A stretch of 64,000 bases of DNA from Symsagittifera roscoffensis (taxonomy: Eukaryota; Xenacoelomorpha; Acoela; Convolutidae), in assembly GCF_963678635.1 (NCBI RefSeq), contig NC_087070.1, positions 7,226,539 through 7,290,538 on the forward strand, written 5' to 3'. This document shows, one piece after another, positions 1 through 9,858 of this stretch. The position numbers and the translations under genes were made by a program. Each line of letters begins with the position of its first letter. Position 1 is the stretch's first letter. The notes beneath the pieces were generated by a model. The model was not told where the DNA came from. It saw nothing but the letters and a program-made list of their open reading frames with translations, and searched no databases.

Positions 1-367
1 CTATCACCGAACATGTGAAGTTTTATTCGGTCGAAAGGTTCAGTAAAATAACTGCGAGATATTGTCAGAGAACCTAACAAAAGAAGACCTGAGACAAATT
101 GCTCTTTTTAAAGGTCAGCCTTAATCAAGGCTGAACCAAATTAGAGCGAAAAGACGGTTAAAATAGGTTTTGAGGGGATCGAACCTGGTTACGGAGCGTC
201 CCATCAAGTTTGGAGCATATTTGAGTTCTAGAAAGGAAGTGACCTAGTCGGGATTCGAACCGGTGCCGAACCCGCCGGGACGCATCCTGTATACGCTCGG
301 CTACTGTCCCTATATGCATTTACATTTAAATGCATTTTTACTCTTGTTTTATATTTGCGCATAAATG
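1..367 (-). repeat. tRNA-derived SINE debris
   Basis: On the minus strand there is an exact RNA polymerase III B-box (GGTTCGAATCC, 251-261) preceded by an A-box-like TAGCCGAGCG (294-303), spaced as in a tRNA. A second B-box-like GGTTCGATCCC lies at 175-185. The flanking bases do not form a paired acceptor stem and the T-stem pairs poorly, so this is not a working tRNA gene. It fits a decayed tRNA-derived SINE or two tRNA-like relics. No protein gene is seen in this stretch. Confidence 0.45.
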
Positions 368-2450
368 CTAAGGTTTCTCAAATTCTAACTTCAGTTTTCT
401 TGCTAAGGCTGTCAGCATTCTAGCGCCTGTCGCGCAACTATCATGTGGTGGCCATCCAACCTGACTATCCAAGCCCAATGTAACTCTCTGGTCCATCGAG
501 TACGTTTTCAACCAGGATAAGGCTCGGTTGTTCACTCGCAACCTAAAAGGGAGCGCCCCCAAAGAGGCGCAATATTTCTCCTCGAACTTACTACCGCAAA
601 CACTGGCGCACCGTTTTTCATTTCAGTGTCACTCAATACTTTTATGACGTATGCCATGGGACAGAAAACTGTTCTCCCATTCCATTCTTGCTCCTGATGC
701 ATTATTCTGGAAATGGCTACAACTGAAGCATCAGTGTCGAGAACAAACATGCCTTTCTCCTTAGGTATGCCTAGCGCTGGGGCTTCGCACAACTCCCGAT
801 TTAACTTCTCGAAGGTTTCCCGAGCTCTTTCATTCCAATCGAGTTTGGACCCTTTGTTGCGCATCAGTTGCTGCATCGGATAGACTTTGTCTGCGTATAC
901 TTTTATCAATTCTCGATAATAATTTGCGAATCTCAGGAAAGTCATCAGCTGTGTGTCCGTTATTTGGGCCTTCCATCTTAAGACGGCCACCAAATCCCGC
1001 CTCACGCCATACTTATCCACTATTCTTCCATGGTACTTTATAGAGTTCCTAGGGATCTCACATTTCGAGGGTTTGCATCTCAAGCCAGCTCTCTTCATGC
1101 ATTCAAAGACTTGGTCGAGTCTGTCAACCTGGTACGTCAAGGTGGGTGTCATTATCACTACGTCATCCACATAGCTCATCACGAGGGTCCCAAACTTTTT
1201 TGATTTGCTGGTCTAGGCTTCAGCCATCAGTCTTTGAAAGGTCGCCGTCACATTGCACAAGCCGAAAGGCATCCTCTTTCAGCGGTACAAGCCTAACTCA
1301 AATGCAAATGCGGTCTTTTCTCTATCCATTTTCCTCAAGTGAATCTGTCAGAAGTTAGAAACTAGGTCCAGTGTGGTGAAAAGCTTGACATTGCCAAGTT
1401 TCGAGAGGCTCTCGTCTATGCCTGGTATAGGGTAAGCGTCCTTTATGAGCACTTGGTTCATGTAGCGAAAGTCGCAACAGTTTCTCAGTCATCTGTTATT
1501 TTTGGCCATGACGACCCCACAAGCCCAAGCTGACTTCGAGGGTTTTATCATGTCGTATTCCAGCAGCATTTATATTTCTGCTCGGCACGCCTCCGATTCA
1601 TGAGGCTCGGCACGCCTTCGTTGTGTCATGCGCCTCGCTCCCTTCCTCTGTGGAACGGCGCCTTTTTCTAATTTGATCTCGTGCTCGACAAAATTACGAG
1701 AACCAAAAACACCTTTATGTTTTGAAAAAACACCTGTGTTCCAATTTACAACTGCCCTAAGCAATTGAAATTCGCCCTCCCCTATGTTACCATTTGATTG
1801 CTCTATTCTCCGCAAAACTTGTTAGACTTCAATTCAAATGACGAGGGGTGTTCCGGAAAAATTGAGCAGCTCAATAAACCTCCATCTGTTTCAGATCTCA
1901 TGGAAAATATTTTAATCAAAGACTTAAATTCAATAATTCTTTTTAAAACAAAAACTTTATTCGTGTGAGTTGGACGGACCTTTATTCGAGGCTTCTTTTT
2001 GATCGGCGTTTCTTCTTAGTCCGTCCTCATTGGCAAAGCGTAGCCAAGTTTCCTTTCATGCCGGTTTATAACCGTTGTGTCCAGTGTATTCAACAATATA
2101 CTCACACACAGCCCGTTTTGTGTGGTGGAAAAGCTCCGGCCTAAAACCACTGAGCTTTGACCGTTTGGGTTTGGTATCAGGCAAACTTGCTTGCTATCAA
2201 TCAATGGGTTTAAGTATCTTATCCTAAAAAATTAATATCTCGTTCTCATCAGTTATTATTTTATTTAATGGTCGTTTAACATACTTCCTGTCCAGGTTCC
2301 TAATCGTTATCAGTTTATCATTGAGATCGATCATCACGTCGAAATTCTCGACGAAGTCAGGCCCCAGGATGAGCTGATCCAGAGGTTCCGTCCTCCCATT
2401 TGGAGGACTGTTATTGGAGTTCTCCAGGCTACGTAGATTGCTCTAAATTT
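368..2450 (-). mobile_element. Decayed Ty3/gypsy LTR-retrotransposon fragment (pol)
   Basis: Reading the minus strand, pol parts follow in the usual order. About 2400-2016 is a protease-like stretch (leucine/isoleucine-rich, containing GPDFVENFDVMIDL). About 1815-1560 is the pre-RT linker with a typical SAWACGVVMAKN segment. About 1560-1130 is reverse transcriptase with the catalytic YVDD motif. About 1100-600 holds the RT thumb/connection, with FLRFANYYRELI, and an RNase H start (VLDTDASVVAI). About 560-368 ends in RNase H (VNNRALSWLKTY). No LTRs, gag or integrase are seen. The copy is broken in many places and looks old. It is unrelated in detail to the large LTR element elsewhere in the window. 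Confidence 0.85.
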
Positions 2451-4974
2451 GGCGTCAACAACTTGGCATCAACCATATATCGTGTAAAATATTGTAAAAA
2501 CGTTCAACTTTAATTAACAAAACTGCTCGTATCAGGGCAAAACCCTCAATGATTTGGCTGCCCTTTTGTTTCTCTCGAACAAATTTTGCTAAATTAAAAA
2601 TTGGCAAAAGTATGAAATATGGTGCTAAAATTTGGTTTTAAGTTTGTGTCGTGTATGTTATTGCCTCAATTCAACTTCGAACAATTTTAAAATCACTTTG
2701 ATTCGGTCGTTGACGAAAACAGATTATTCAAAACAAATCGCAACTAGATAAAACAAGAATGTTTGCATATCAACGAAAAATTCTTAAGGTACCGACTGCC
2801 CCTAAAAACAAAATTGATTACAAAATTATCAAAAGAATTTAAAAAAAGTTTTTTTTTCCTTTAATTTTTTTCGTTTTGTAGTCCCACCTAAATTTTCAAT
2901 TACAAAAACAGATTTTCAAAGCATCCCGAGTTTCTGAAAAGCTTGACCAAATGACTTTTCTCATGTCAATTTCGAAGGACTTAATCCGGCTGTCAGGCGT
3001 GTTATACAACGCAATATATCGGGCGTTAATTATCCCCGATTTGCAAAATCAGCATCTTTCGATCCGTTAAATTTTCACAAAAATGAGCACAAGTAAAAAA
3101 AATTTTCATTCGTACTCCAGACAGCAATATGCAAACAAAAAATCTTGCGTCAAAAACTCTTAGTTAAACAGTAGAATTGTGACTGAATAAAAAAACATCC
3201 AGAGAAAAAATGTTCCGCGCTTTTTGAAAAATTAGATTAGGAAAACTGCTCGTATATCAGCGTAAGACTACGAACGTTCCGGCTGTAATTTACTTTAATA
3301 TACAAATTAGGACTAAAAAATGATGAAATAAGCGAACAAAAAAAGATAAAAAAATATTTTTTTCATTTTTTTTCGGACTATTAGGACAGACGGATGTTTG
3401 TAGCTGACTGTATTCTAATTTTAAAAAAATCAAATCAGTTGCCTTGGTTCAATCGGGAACATTTTAACCCGCTATTTACGCGTGAGATAAGATTGCAAAT
3501 ATGCGTCAAATTTGCATCAAAAACGCAAAATAATTTATCTCAAACTGACCTAGATAGCAATGTTCAAGCACCGTAACCTTACGAAGAAAAACAACAGATA
3601 ATTTTTTTTGTTTTTGTGAACGTCCCGACATCATTAATTCTCGAAAAGTACTACACAAAATAAAGTCGCTAAGCATGCGCAATCAAAAGAACATGCGTCG
3701 GCAATAATCAGTTTGAATTTTAGTTGCAAAAGTAAAAAAAAATACTCATTTCTTATGGCGCTAATAGCCGCGCGCATTCAAGTAGGCTGTACCCTCTAAA
3801 GTATTATAATATAGGGAATGAAATTTTAGGCTCTTCAGTATTATGAACATATATGAATTAGTTGCAAAAAAGGGTGTGCAATTGCCGTATGCTGGAGCAC
3901 AAAAACAAAGGCTTCTTCAAAAAGATTGCAAGCAAGGTTTTTTTCGCAATTTTTTGAAAAAAAAACAAGGTCGAGTAAATACATAGTGAGTGTGCAGATG
4001 GTATAATCACACTCTAAATACAGGTTCGTCTCAAAATGTGTTTTTTGGTTTTAACTGTTATATAAAATTAAAATTGGTAATTAAACTATTTTCGTGTCCG
4101 GTTTCCTTGTTTTTATAGTATCTTCTGTGGGCGTTCTCAGAAAGCAAAAAGATTACAGTTCATGCGCAAAACAGCTAATTGTGCTCTAGACAATTTGACC
4201 TGCGTAACATCAGGGCTAATGCAACATTTTTACATGTATTCAGCGAAAATGTTATGTTTTACAAAAAAAAATTACTGGCCAAATACGAAAAGAGCAGCTT
4301 GCTGGGCAGGTAACGCAAAAAGTTCCGACCACAATTATACAAAAAAAACTATAAATAAGATTGTTTTTCTTTTTTTTTTCAAATTAGTGTCAATATTGTG
4401 CGTAATGTATGATGAACGAACTTTAGAAAAACATTAAATTAGGCATAATTGACGAAATTTCTTCTTACAAATGTTCTCAAAAATGAATCCCACCAAAAAA
4501 ACTCTAAAAAATTTCTTTTTTTTAAAGTTTTTTTGGCACAATAACTTTTTTATGCTTTCTAGAAAATTATTAGGCTCAAAAACGCTAAATGAAGCTTCCA
4601 AAACGAGTTCTTGTTTGAAAATTATAAGTTTTTTTGATAGTCTAAATAAACCAACTTTCATACAATTACACTTTCTGGATGGCTTTAATTAGTCAGAATT
4701 TGGCTCAAATTCAACTTCGAACTGATTTTTCTCAACACGGTGGGAATTTTTAAAAAAATTTCTGGTATAGTCAAAACTACGACTGAAACGGCTTGAATAG
4801 GAATAGATTTCCAATCGATTCAAAAATGATAATTTTGAGTACCTGATTTTGCATGAAAAAAAAAGATAAAAAAGAAGAAGCTAAAACACACTCGAGCACA
4901 AAGTTTTTCCCCAAAACTCGGAACAATTTTACTGGTGACAGTGAAAAAAGTACAACTTGTAAAATGGTATAAAT
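2451..4974. other. AT-rich intergenic DNA, no gene recognised
   Basis: This stretch is rich in A and T runs. Short open frames on both strands (for example 3394-3576, 4162-4437, 4434-4692) have low-complexity Phe/Lys/Leu compositions expected by chance from such DNA. A diverged duplicated phrase around AAAACTGCTCGTAT occurs near 2519 and 3241. The 3' UTR of the glycosyltransferase gene should lie just below 4975 on the minus strand, but no clear AATAAA was found there. Confidence 0.5.
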
Positions 4975-5741
4975 TTACGTATAATCATCCTGAGCATTTA
5001 TATTCACATGCTTAAGAACTTTCCTAACGTTCATCTGCAAAGTTTCTGATACATTTTGAAGCCAGTTTATCTCAACGATATTATCATCCAAACAGTCAAG
5101 TCTGACCTTTTCTCTAACATCAGGCCTATCTCTGAAGTGTAAATTGCGCAAGGCTTCTTTTCCGTTTCCATAATGTAGGTCGACTAATTTTGAAAATAAA
5201 CTTTGGGCTTCAAGATGCTTCGAAGACAAGTTCCCAGTTATCAGATCAGTTTTCGGCATTAAGCAGCCGTGAGGCCAAACAACTTGACATGTCTGGCTGG
5301 AAAGGATACTTTTTCCTCGGTGAAAACTTTCACGATAGAATAAACTGAAATGCGCCAAATCGTTCGACTTGTTTTTTCGTTCGCATTGACGAGCAACTGG
5401 TGTGTCGGAAAGAAAAAAACTCGAAAATTGAAATTTTTTATTCTCTAATTTCCACAAAACTTCTTGCAAGTTTTGGTATCGAGAAAAATTCACACCTACG
5501 ATTTCATCCAGATCCTGTATTATAATGTATTTGCTAACAAGAGCGTTTTTGACCATGCAATAGGTAAATTGGGATCGCTTCAAGTGATTACCACTGTCGT
5601 ATCCTGTATACTTTTCGGTCAGTTGCACAGAAAAAGTTTCGAGGAAGCCAATATTTTTGTAAAAATCGAGCACTCTTTTTGTATCCTCATTCAATGCGAA
5701 GTTGTCTCGGCTGATTTCTCCAATCATCAGTTTGTCCACAC
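4975..5741 (-). CDS. GT92-family glycosyltransferase, 3' exon (C-terminal half)
   Basis: This exon encodes about 254 residues of a family 92 glycosyltransferase (DUF23), a Golgi type II membrane enzyme family that includes nematode galactosyltransferases. It carries the family hallmark acidic metal-binding motif in IIIQDLDEIVGV, followed by a hydrophobic/aromatic strand (FQFSSFFLSDT) and a conserved WPHGCLMP region. The acceptor is proposed at ACAG|GTGTGG (exon begins 5741). Its reading phase fits the donor at 25098, giving a natural RLIG-VDKLMIGEI junction. The open frame extends further upstream only through a poly-G/TG repeat (5776-5812), which is intronic. It ends in TAA at 4975-4977. The substrate cannot be told from sequence. 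Confidence 0.8.
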
Positions 5742-5774
5742 CTGTTTGAAACAATCGGGTCTTTTCAGTTACAC

Positions 5775-5780
5775 CCCCTC

Positions 5781-5811
<31 letters not shown>

Positions 5812-5812
5812 A
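5775..5812. repeat. C-homopolymer plus (CA)n microsatellite
   Basis: A run of about 17 C preceded by CCCCCTCC is directly joined to a (CA)n tract. It sits about 35 bp upstream (on the gene strand) of the proposed splice acceptor. On the gene strand this is a TG repeat followed by a G run, so it is not a pyrimidine tract. Confidence 0.9.
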
Positions 5813-6025
5813 ATAATGAAACAAGTATAGGAACGATTTTACCGCAAAATTGAATCGGTTTTGCGTAGAAATGCAAAACCGATTCCCCGTGCAACGAATC
5901 AACTTAGATTAATGCAAAAAAACGAACTATGGACAATTAAAAACGCACTTAGTCCCAAATTTATGATTTATATATGACGAACACGGCAAAAAAAAGGAAA
6001 GAGCCAGTTTGAGGCTAAATTGGGT

Positions 6026-6029
6026 AAAT
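6026..6029. repeat. Target-site duplication AAAT (left)
   Basis: The four bases AAAT directly outside the LTR at 6030 are repeated directly outside the other LTR at 24649-24652. A 4-bp duplication is usual for Ty3/gypsy integrases. Confidence 0.85.
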
Positions 6030-6439
6030 TGAGTTAGGACTAGGGTGTATAACTCATAGAGTAATTTCGGATAGGGTACACCGTCTGCTCGTCACGCTAT
6101 CTTATTTTCGGCCGGATAGATTCGTGCAACTTCTTAGTCTAATACCGATCCTAATCTTACTCTTATACTATCTAGTCTCAGGTTGTTTAACTAGTCTCTG
6201 CTAGGCTCAATAGATCTAGGGTATACTGGTTTATTGCGGCTGCTGAAGTGCTCGGGAGAGTCCAACTAATTTCTAAGTTAAATTCAAATCTCTCTGGTGC
6301 TGAAATTACAAGTAACTTCAGCACTTACAAATAAGTGGGTTGTTTGTTAGATGGATCATGATTGGTTAATATTAAATACTTTACATTGGTAAAATATCTA
6401 ATTTATCCAATCATAAAATGTAGTTTAGATCAGGTTCCA
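6030..6439 (-). repeat. 3' LTR of copy 1 (410 bp)
   Basis: On the minus strand it begins TGGAACC and ends AACTCA (TG...CA). It contains AATAAA on the element strand (6230-6235), a plausible polyadenylation signal in sense with the host gene, and a strong hairpin at 6297-6324. It matches the LTR at 24239-24648 at every position compared by eye. Confidence 0.93.
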
Positions 6440-8052
6440 CCCATCCGGGTTTTACAGAGTTTTTTAGAATAGTTCTTCTGCAATTTGAAGGATGGATGAT
6501 GGACGTTGGTTTTTGGCGAACATCATTTTCTTCCGTTTCCTCTTTGTTAAAGAAGTTCCAGGAAGCTGGAGTTAGAGACATAAGACGTTGTGTCTTCTAG
6601 TGACAACGACTAAGTCTTTGCAACAAACTCAAATCTGATTTCAGAATGGTTGGCTATGTCAGGTTTTTCTGTTCTGCGTGGAGAACTTCTTTTGTGTCTG
6701 ATCTAGTTTGGGAATGGCGTGGAGATTGTGCGTGGAGGGGATGCCTGGTTACTCGGATCTGTACGTATACTTGAACATCGAGGTGGTCATTGGTCTAGTT
6801 CAATGAAGTCCTTTTCTGCGAAGTCAAGTCGTACTCTAAATCCTTTGAGTTGTGATTGTGAGTGGCATATCGATTGTGGTTGGTCATTCTCTCTCGAGTG
6901 TAGTGGGGTCGTTTTGTCTTTAGATGTTCGTCCTTGGTGTTGTATTCTGATCTATGTATTGCATAATGTAATTTACATTTTATAAAACATTTATTAGTTT
7001 AATATTTTTTAATTATGATTTTAGTTAGTTGTTTTCACAAAACCTTTTTGTTTTAGTTCGGTTATTTTGAAGAGTTACTCACCCTTGAGTAGCTCTTATT
7101 AAAAATAGAGGTGTGGTCACAAAGCGTGGATGTAGCGCGGTGGGTTAGGCCGGCTATAGAGCATGCTCAGGACGTCCTTCCTGGTGGGTTAGGCCAGGAG
7201 TGGGAGTATGATTTCATGCGGTTTTTATGAGGGGTCCTGTTATGTGACAACGTTTTATGTTGGGTTTGTTGTGGTTTTTCTTATGTCTTGTTGGTTATGT
7301 CCTTTTTCCAAAAAGCAAATTGTTCGTGGTATGGGTTTGTCTTTCGACTTTTTTGTGTTTTATTATTTCTTTTTTAGACTTTATAATAGTCTTCAAAAGA
7401 ATAAATTATCCAGTTTTAAACTGGGTTAATCCGGTTTGGGTACCGTTGGTTTCCTTTTCTTAGTCATGCTGTTATTCTATGATTTGTGGTATTTAGTAAG
7501 CTGCGTTGGTTAGTTTTGTTTAGTATATGATTCCTTTCCAACCGGGTTAAAGGAAGGTTTGAAACATGTTATTATATGTTAGAGTTGTTGAGTGTGAAAA
7601 CTTGAAACTGAAATTCATTATTTTAAACAAATCTTCGTGGGCGAGCTGTGCGAGTGTGGATAGAATTTCTGTGCGAATGAATGAAAATATCAAAAGGTTA
7701 GTACTGCATTTGCATTTTATTAATTTACTGCATAGAATTTGGAAATTTACTGCTAGTTATGGGGGAATTTTAAGTTACAAATTTTCATCATAATTAGATT
7801 TACTGCTTGTGGGGAAAATTTTAGAAATGAATTTACTGCATTGGTATTAAATTTATAAATTTATAAGTGTAAGAGATTAATAGAATTTTTGAAATCTGTT
7901 TGATGAAATTTGCGATTTTTATTTGTCTTTTGTGGTTTTTGTAGGTGATTGTCGGATGAAGGCTAAAAACCTAAAGAAAACATGGATAAAGTATGGTGAG
8001 TTTTTTAATATTTTAATTAGTTAGTAATATTTATTTAATTCATACTTACCTG
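6440..8052 (-). other. Non-coding 3' region of LTR element copy 1
   Basis: About 1.6 kb separates the end of the 601-aa gene from the 3' LTR. No convincing minus-strand ORF is present. It contains a 13-bp direct repeat GGTGGGTTAGGCC (7139-7151 and 7183-7195) and a palindromic CAGTTTTAAACTG (7411-7423). Plus-strand open frames here (6719-6985, 7208-7463, 7566-7793) are antisense and hydrophobic by composition only. A 3' tail this long is unusual for gypsy elements. No clear purine tract adjoins the LTR; only a weak GGATGGG is seen. Confidence 0.6.
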
Positions 8053-9858
8053 TTAGTCGTCGGGGAAAAAACCGTGGGGGAAGATGTCGTGGATGAGATC
8101 GGAAGTTGTTAGTAGTTTAGCTAAGATGCGGATGATATTTTTAGTCTGAAGCAGTGGCCAAAGCAATTGAAGTGCCTTGATAGTGGTTAGTTCTTCAGTG
8201 CCAACTGCAAACTCATAAGGTGTGTTTTGGATTAGATTATATAATTTGTGATTGAATTTAGTGTTGTGGATGAATTCTAAAATTGGGATTTCTATAGGTT
8301 GTACAAACTCGTGCGGGATAAGGAAGGGTCGGGATTCTTCGGCGTTGAAGGTCTTGGTGATGGGACAGAAGATGTACATTTGGGTTATGGGATCATAATT
8401 GCGAAGAATACCATGAAGGTTAGTATCTTTAATGCAATATGTGAAATTTAGGAAAAATGGTGAAGTGTATTTGGAATTAATGAATTGAAAACGATGGTGT
8501 GGTTGTCTAGAGGGTGTGTGTAGGTCAAAGTGATTTTGGATGAAGCGATAATAACTATATGTGTGGGTTTGTTTAGTGCGCAACATAATATCGTGTGAGC
8601 AGTGTAAATCTCTTTCGTGTGGTGCAAGGAAATGAAAGGTTAGTGAAAATATTTGGAAGCGTTCTTTAAAACTTTCGTATGCTTGTGTGTCTGTTAGTGC
8701 TTCTGAAATAATGTGATCAAACTTTCGGTCGAAGATGTTTAGTGTAAATATATATGGTGTCTTGATGAAAAATTTCTCGGTAATTTGTGGATTAGCGAAG
8801 CGATCGTCGTCTAAGAATTGATCTTGGTTAGCTCTGATGATGTTGTGATCATAGTATTCGAGTGTATATTCGTTAGCTCTAGGTGCAGTGTGTGTTTTTA
8901 GTGATTTTTTATATCCAATGTAAGTAAATTGTCTAGCGGTTAGTGGTGTAGTGAGTCGATATAGCATGTCCGTATTTCGCTCTATATTGATGTGAGTGTT
9001 AGATAAAGGTAAGCAAAGAGGGTTAGTAAAATGATAATATGAGGTCCAAGAGAGAGTGGGCATTAAAACGTATTCATCTACAAAGTTGCGTGTTTCGTTA
9101 GTGTCGTGGGGGGTGTTTAAGGTGTATTGTGGGAATGAGGGTAAGGTGATGGCTAAAAATTCTTTTGTGTTAGTATGCTTGGGGTGGTTGATGTATTCAC
9201 GGGCTGTTCCTGGTTTTGCTGGGAAAGGATGGTTGGGGAACTTTCTTTTAAGAGTGCGGTAAGCTCTATTAGTGTTGAGTGAAGATTCAGTTGATGTGGA
9301 TGATGGTGCTAATGATTCAGTATAATTTGAAGAGGGTGTAGGGGTAGGGGGGTTGGATGAATTTATTGTGGAGGAGATTTGGTTTATTGTTGGGGTATGG
9401 AGGTGGTAGGATTGTTGTTGAAGGGTAATAAAATTATCTAGCTCTGGGGAGATTCGGGGGGTGTCTGGAGAATGAGATGATTGGTCAGAATGAAGTGAGG
9501 AGTAGGTTGGGGTAACTTGGGAAGCATAAGAGGGTGTGGAAGTGATTGGGTCAGGGTTATTGGATAATATGGGTTGAAAAGGGGGTTGAGAAAAATTAGA
9601 AGAGTTATGTAAATTATTGGATGGGGATGGTTCTGAGTCGGCAAATTCATCGGGGGTTTCAATATTCGGGTTATTGAGTTGTGAGATGGAATATAAAACT
9701 GAGATGTGTGAATTAGTGTCGGAATTCATGCCTGATGTTACATTACTAGATGGAAAATCGGGTGGCGGAAAAGCAAAAAGTGGTATTATTGGGATTGGAG
9801 AGGTAAGATTGGTTGGGTGGGAATTTGATCGGTGTAGTGATCCAAGTTGGCGGCTCAT
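8053..9858 (-). CDS. Unrecognised 601-aa 3' accessory gene of the LTR element
   Basis: The ORF is whole. Its ATG overlaps the stop of the env region in an ATGA (9855-9858), suggesting termination-reinitiation or a spliced message. Residues 1 to about 205 are rich in Ser, Pro, Thr, Asn and look disordered. A short basic patch (RTLKRKF) follows and could serve nuclear entry. Residues about 230-601 have a mixed, globular-looking composition with many aromatics (YKKSLKT, SYYRFIQNHFDLH, FHFLAPHERDLHC) and a hydrophobic C-terminal stretch. There is no signal peptide or clear membrane segment. I recognise no family. By position it corresponds to where retroviruses carry regulatory genes, but that is inference. 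The second copy is cut before this gene. Confidence 0.8.
   Translation of the reverse strand: MSRQLGSLHRSNSHPTNLTSPIPIIPLFAFPPPDFPSSNVTSGMNSDTNSHISVLYSISQLNNPNIETPDEFADSEPSPSNNLHNSSNFSQPPFQPILSNNPDPITSTPSYASQVTPTYSSLHSDQSSHSPDTPRISPELDNFITLQQQSYHLHTPTINQISSTINSSNPPTPTPSSNYTESLAPSSTSTESSLNTNRAYRTLKRKFPNHPFPAKPGTAREYINHPKHTNTKEFLAITLPSFPQYTLNTPHDTNETRNFVDEYVLMPTLSWTSYYHFTNPLCLPLSNTHINIERNTDMLYRLTTPLTARQFTYIGYKKSLKTHTAPRANEYTLEYYDHNIIRANQDQFLDDDRFANPQITEKFFIKTPYIFTLNIFDRKFDHIISEALTDTQAYESFKERFQIFSLTFHFLAPHERDLHCSHDIMLRTKQTHTYSYYRFIQNHFDLHTPSRQPHHRFQFINSKYTSPFFLNFTYCIKDTNLHGILRNYDPITQMYIFCPITKTFNAEESRPFLIPHEFVQPIEIPILEFIHNTKFNHKLYNLIQNTPYEFAVGTEELTTIKALQLLWPLLQTKNIIRILAKLLTTSDLIHDIFPHGFFPDD

Noticed and set aside
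241-310. Possible tRNA gene
   Set aside because: A and B boxes are present but acceptor and T stems do not pair, so a SINE relic fits better.
4162-4692. Short Lys/Phe-rich ORFs on both strands
   Set aside because: Low complexity in AT-rich DNA, overlapping frames on opposite strands, no motif.
5742-5811. Upstream extension of the GT92 3' exon through a poly-Gly stretch with an ATG
   Set aside because: The Gly run is translated microsatellite; the splice acceptor at 5742 with matching phase explains the exon better.
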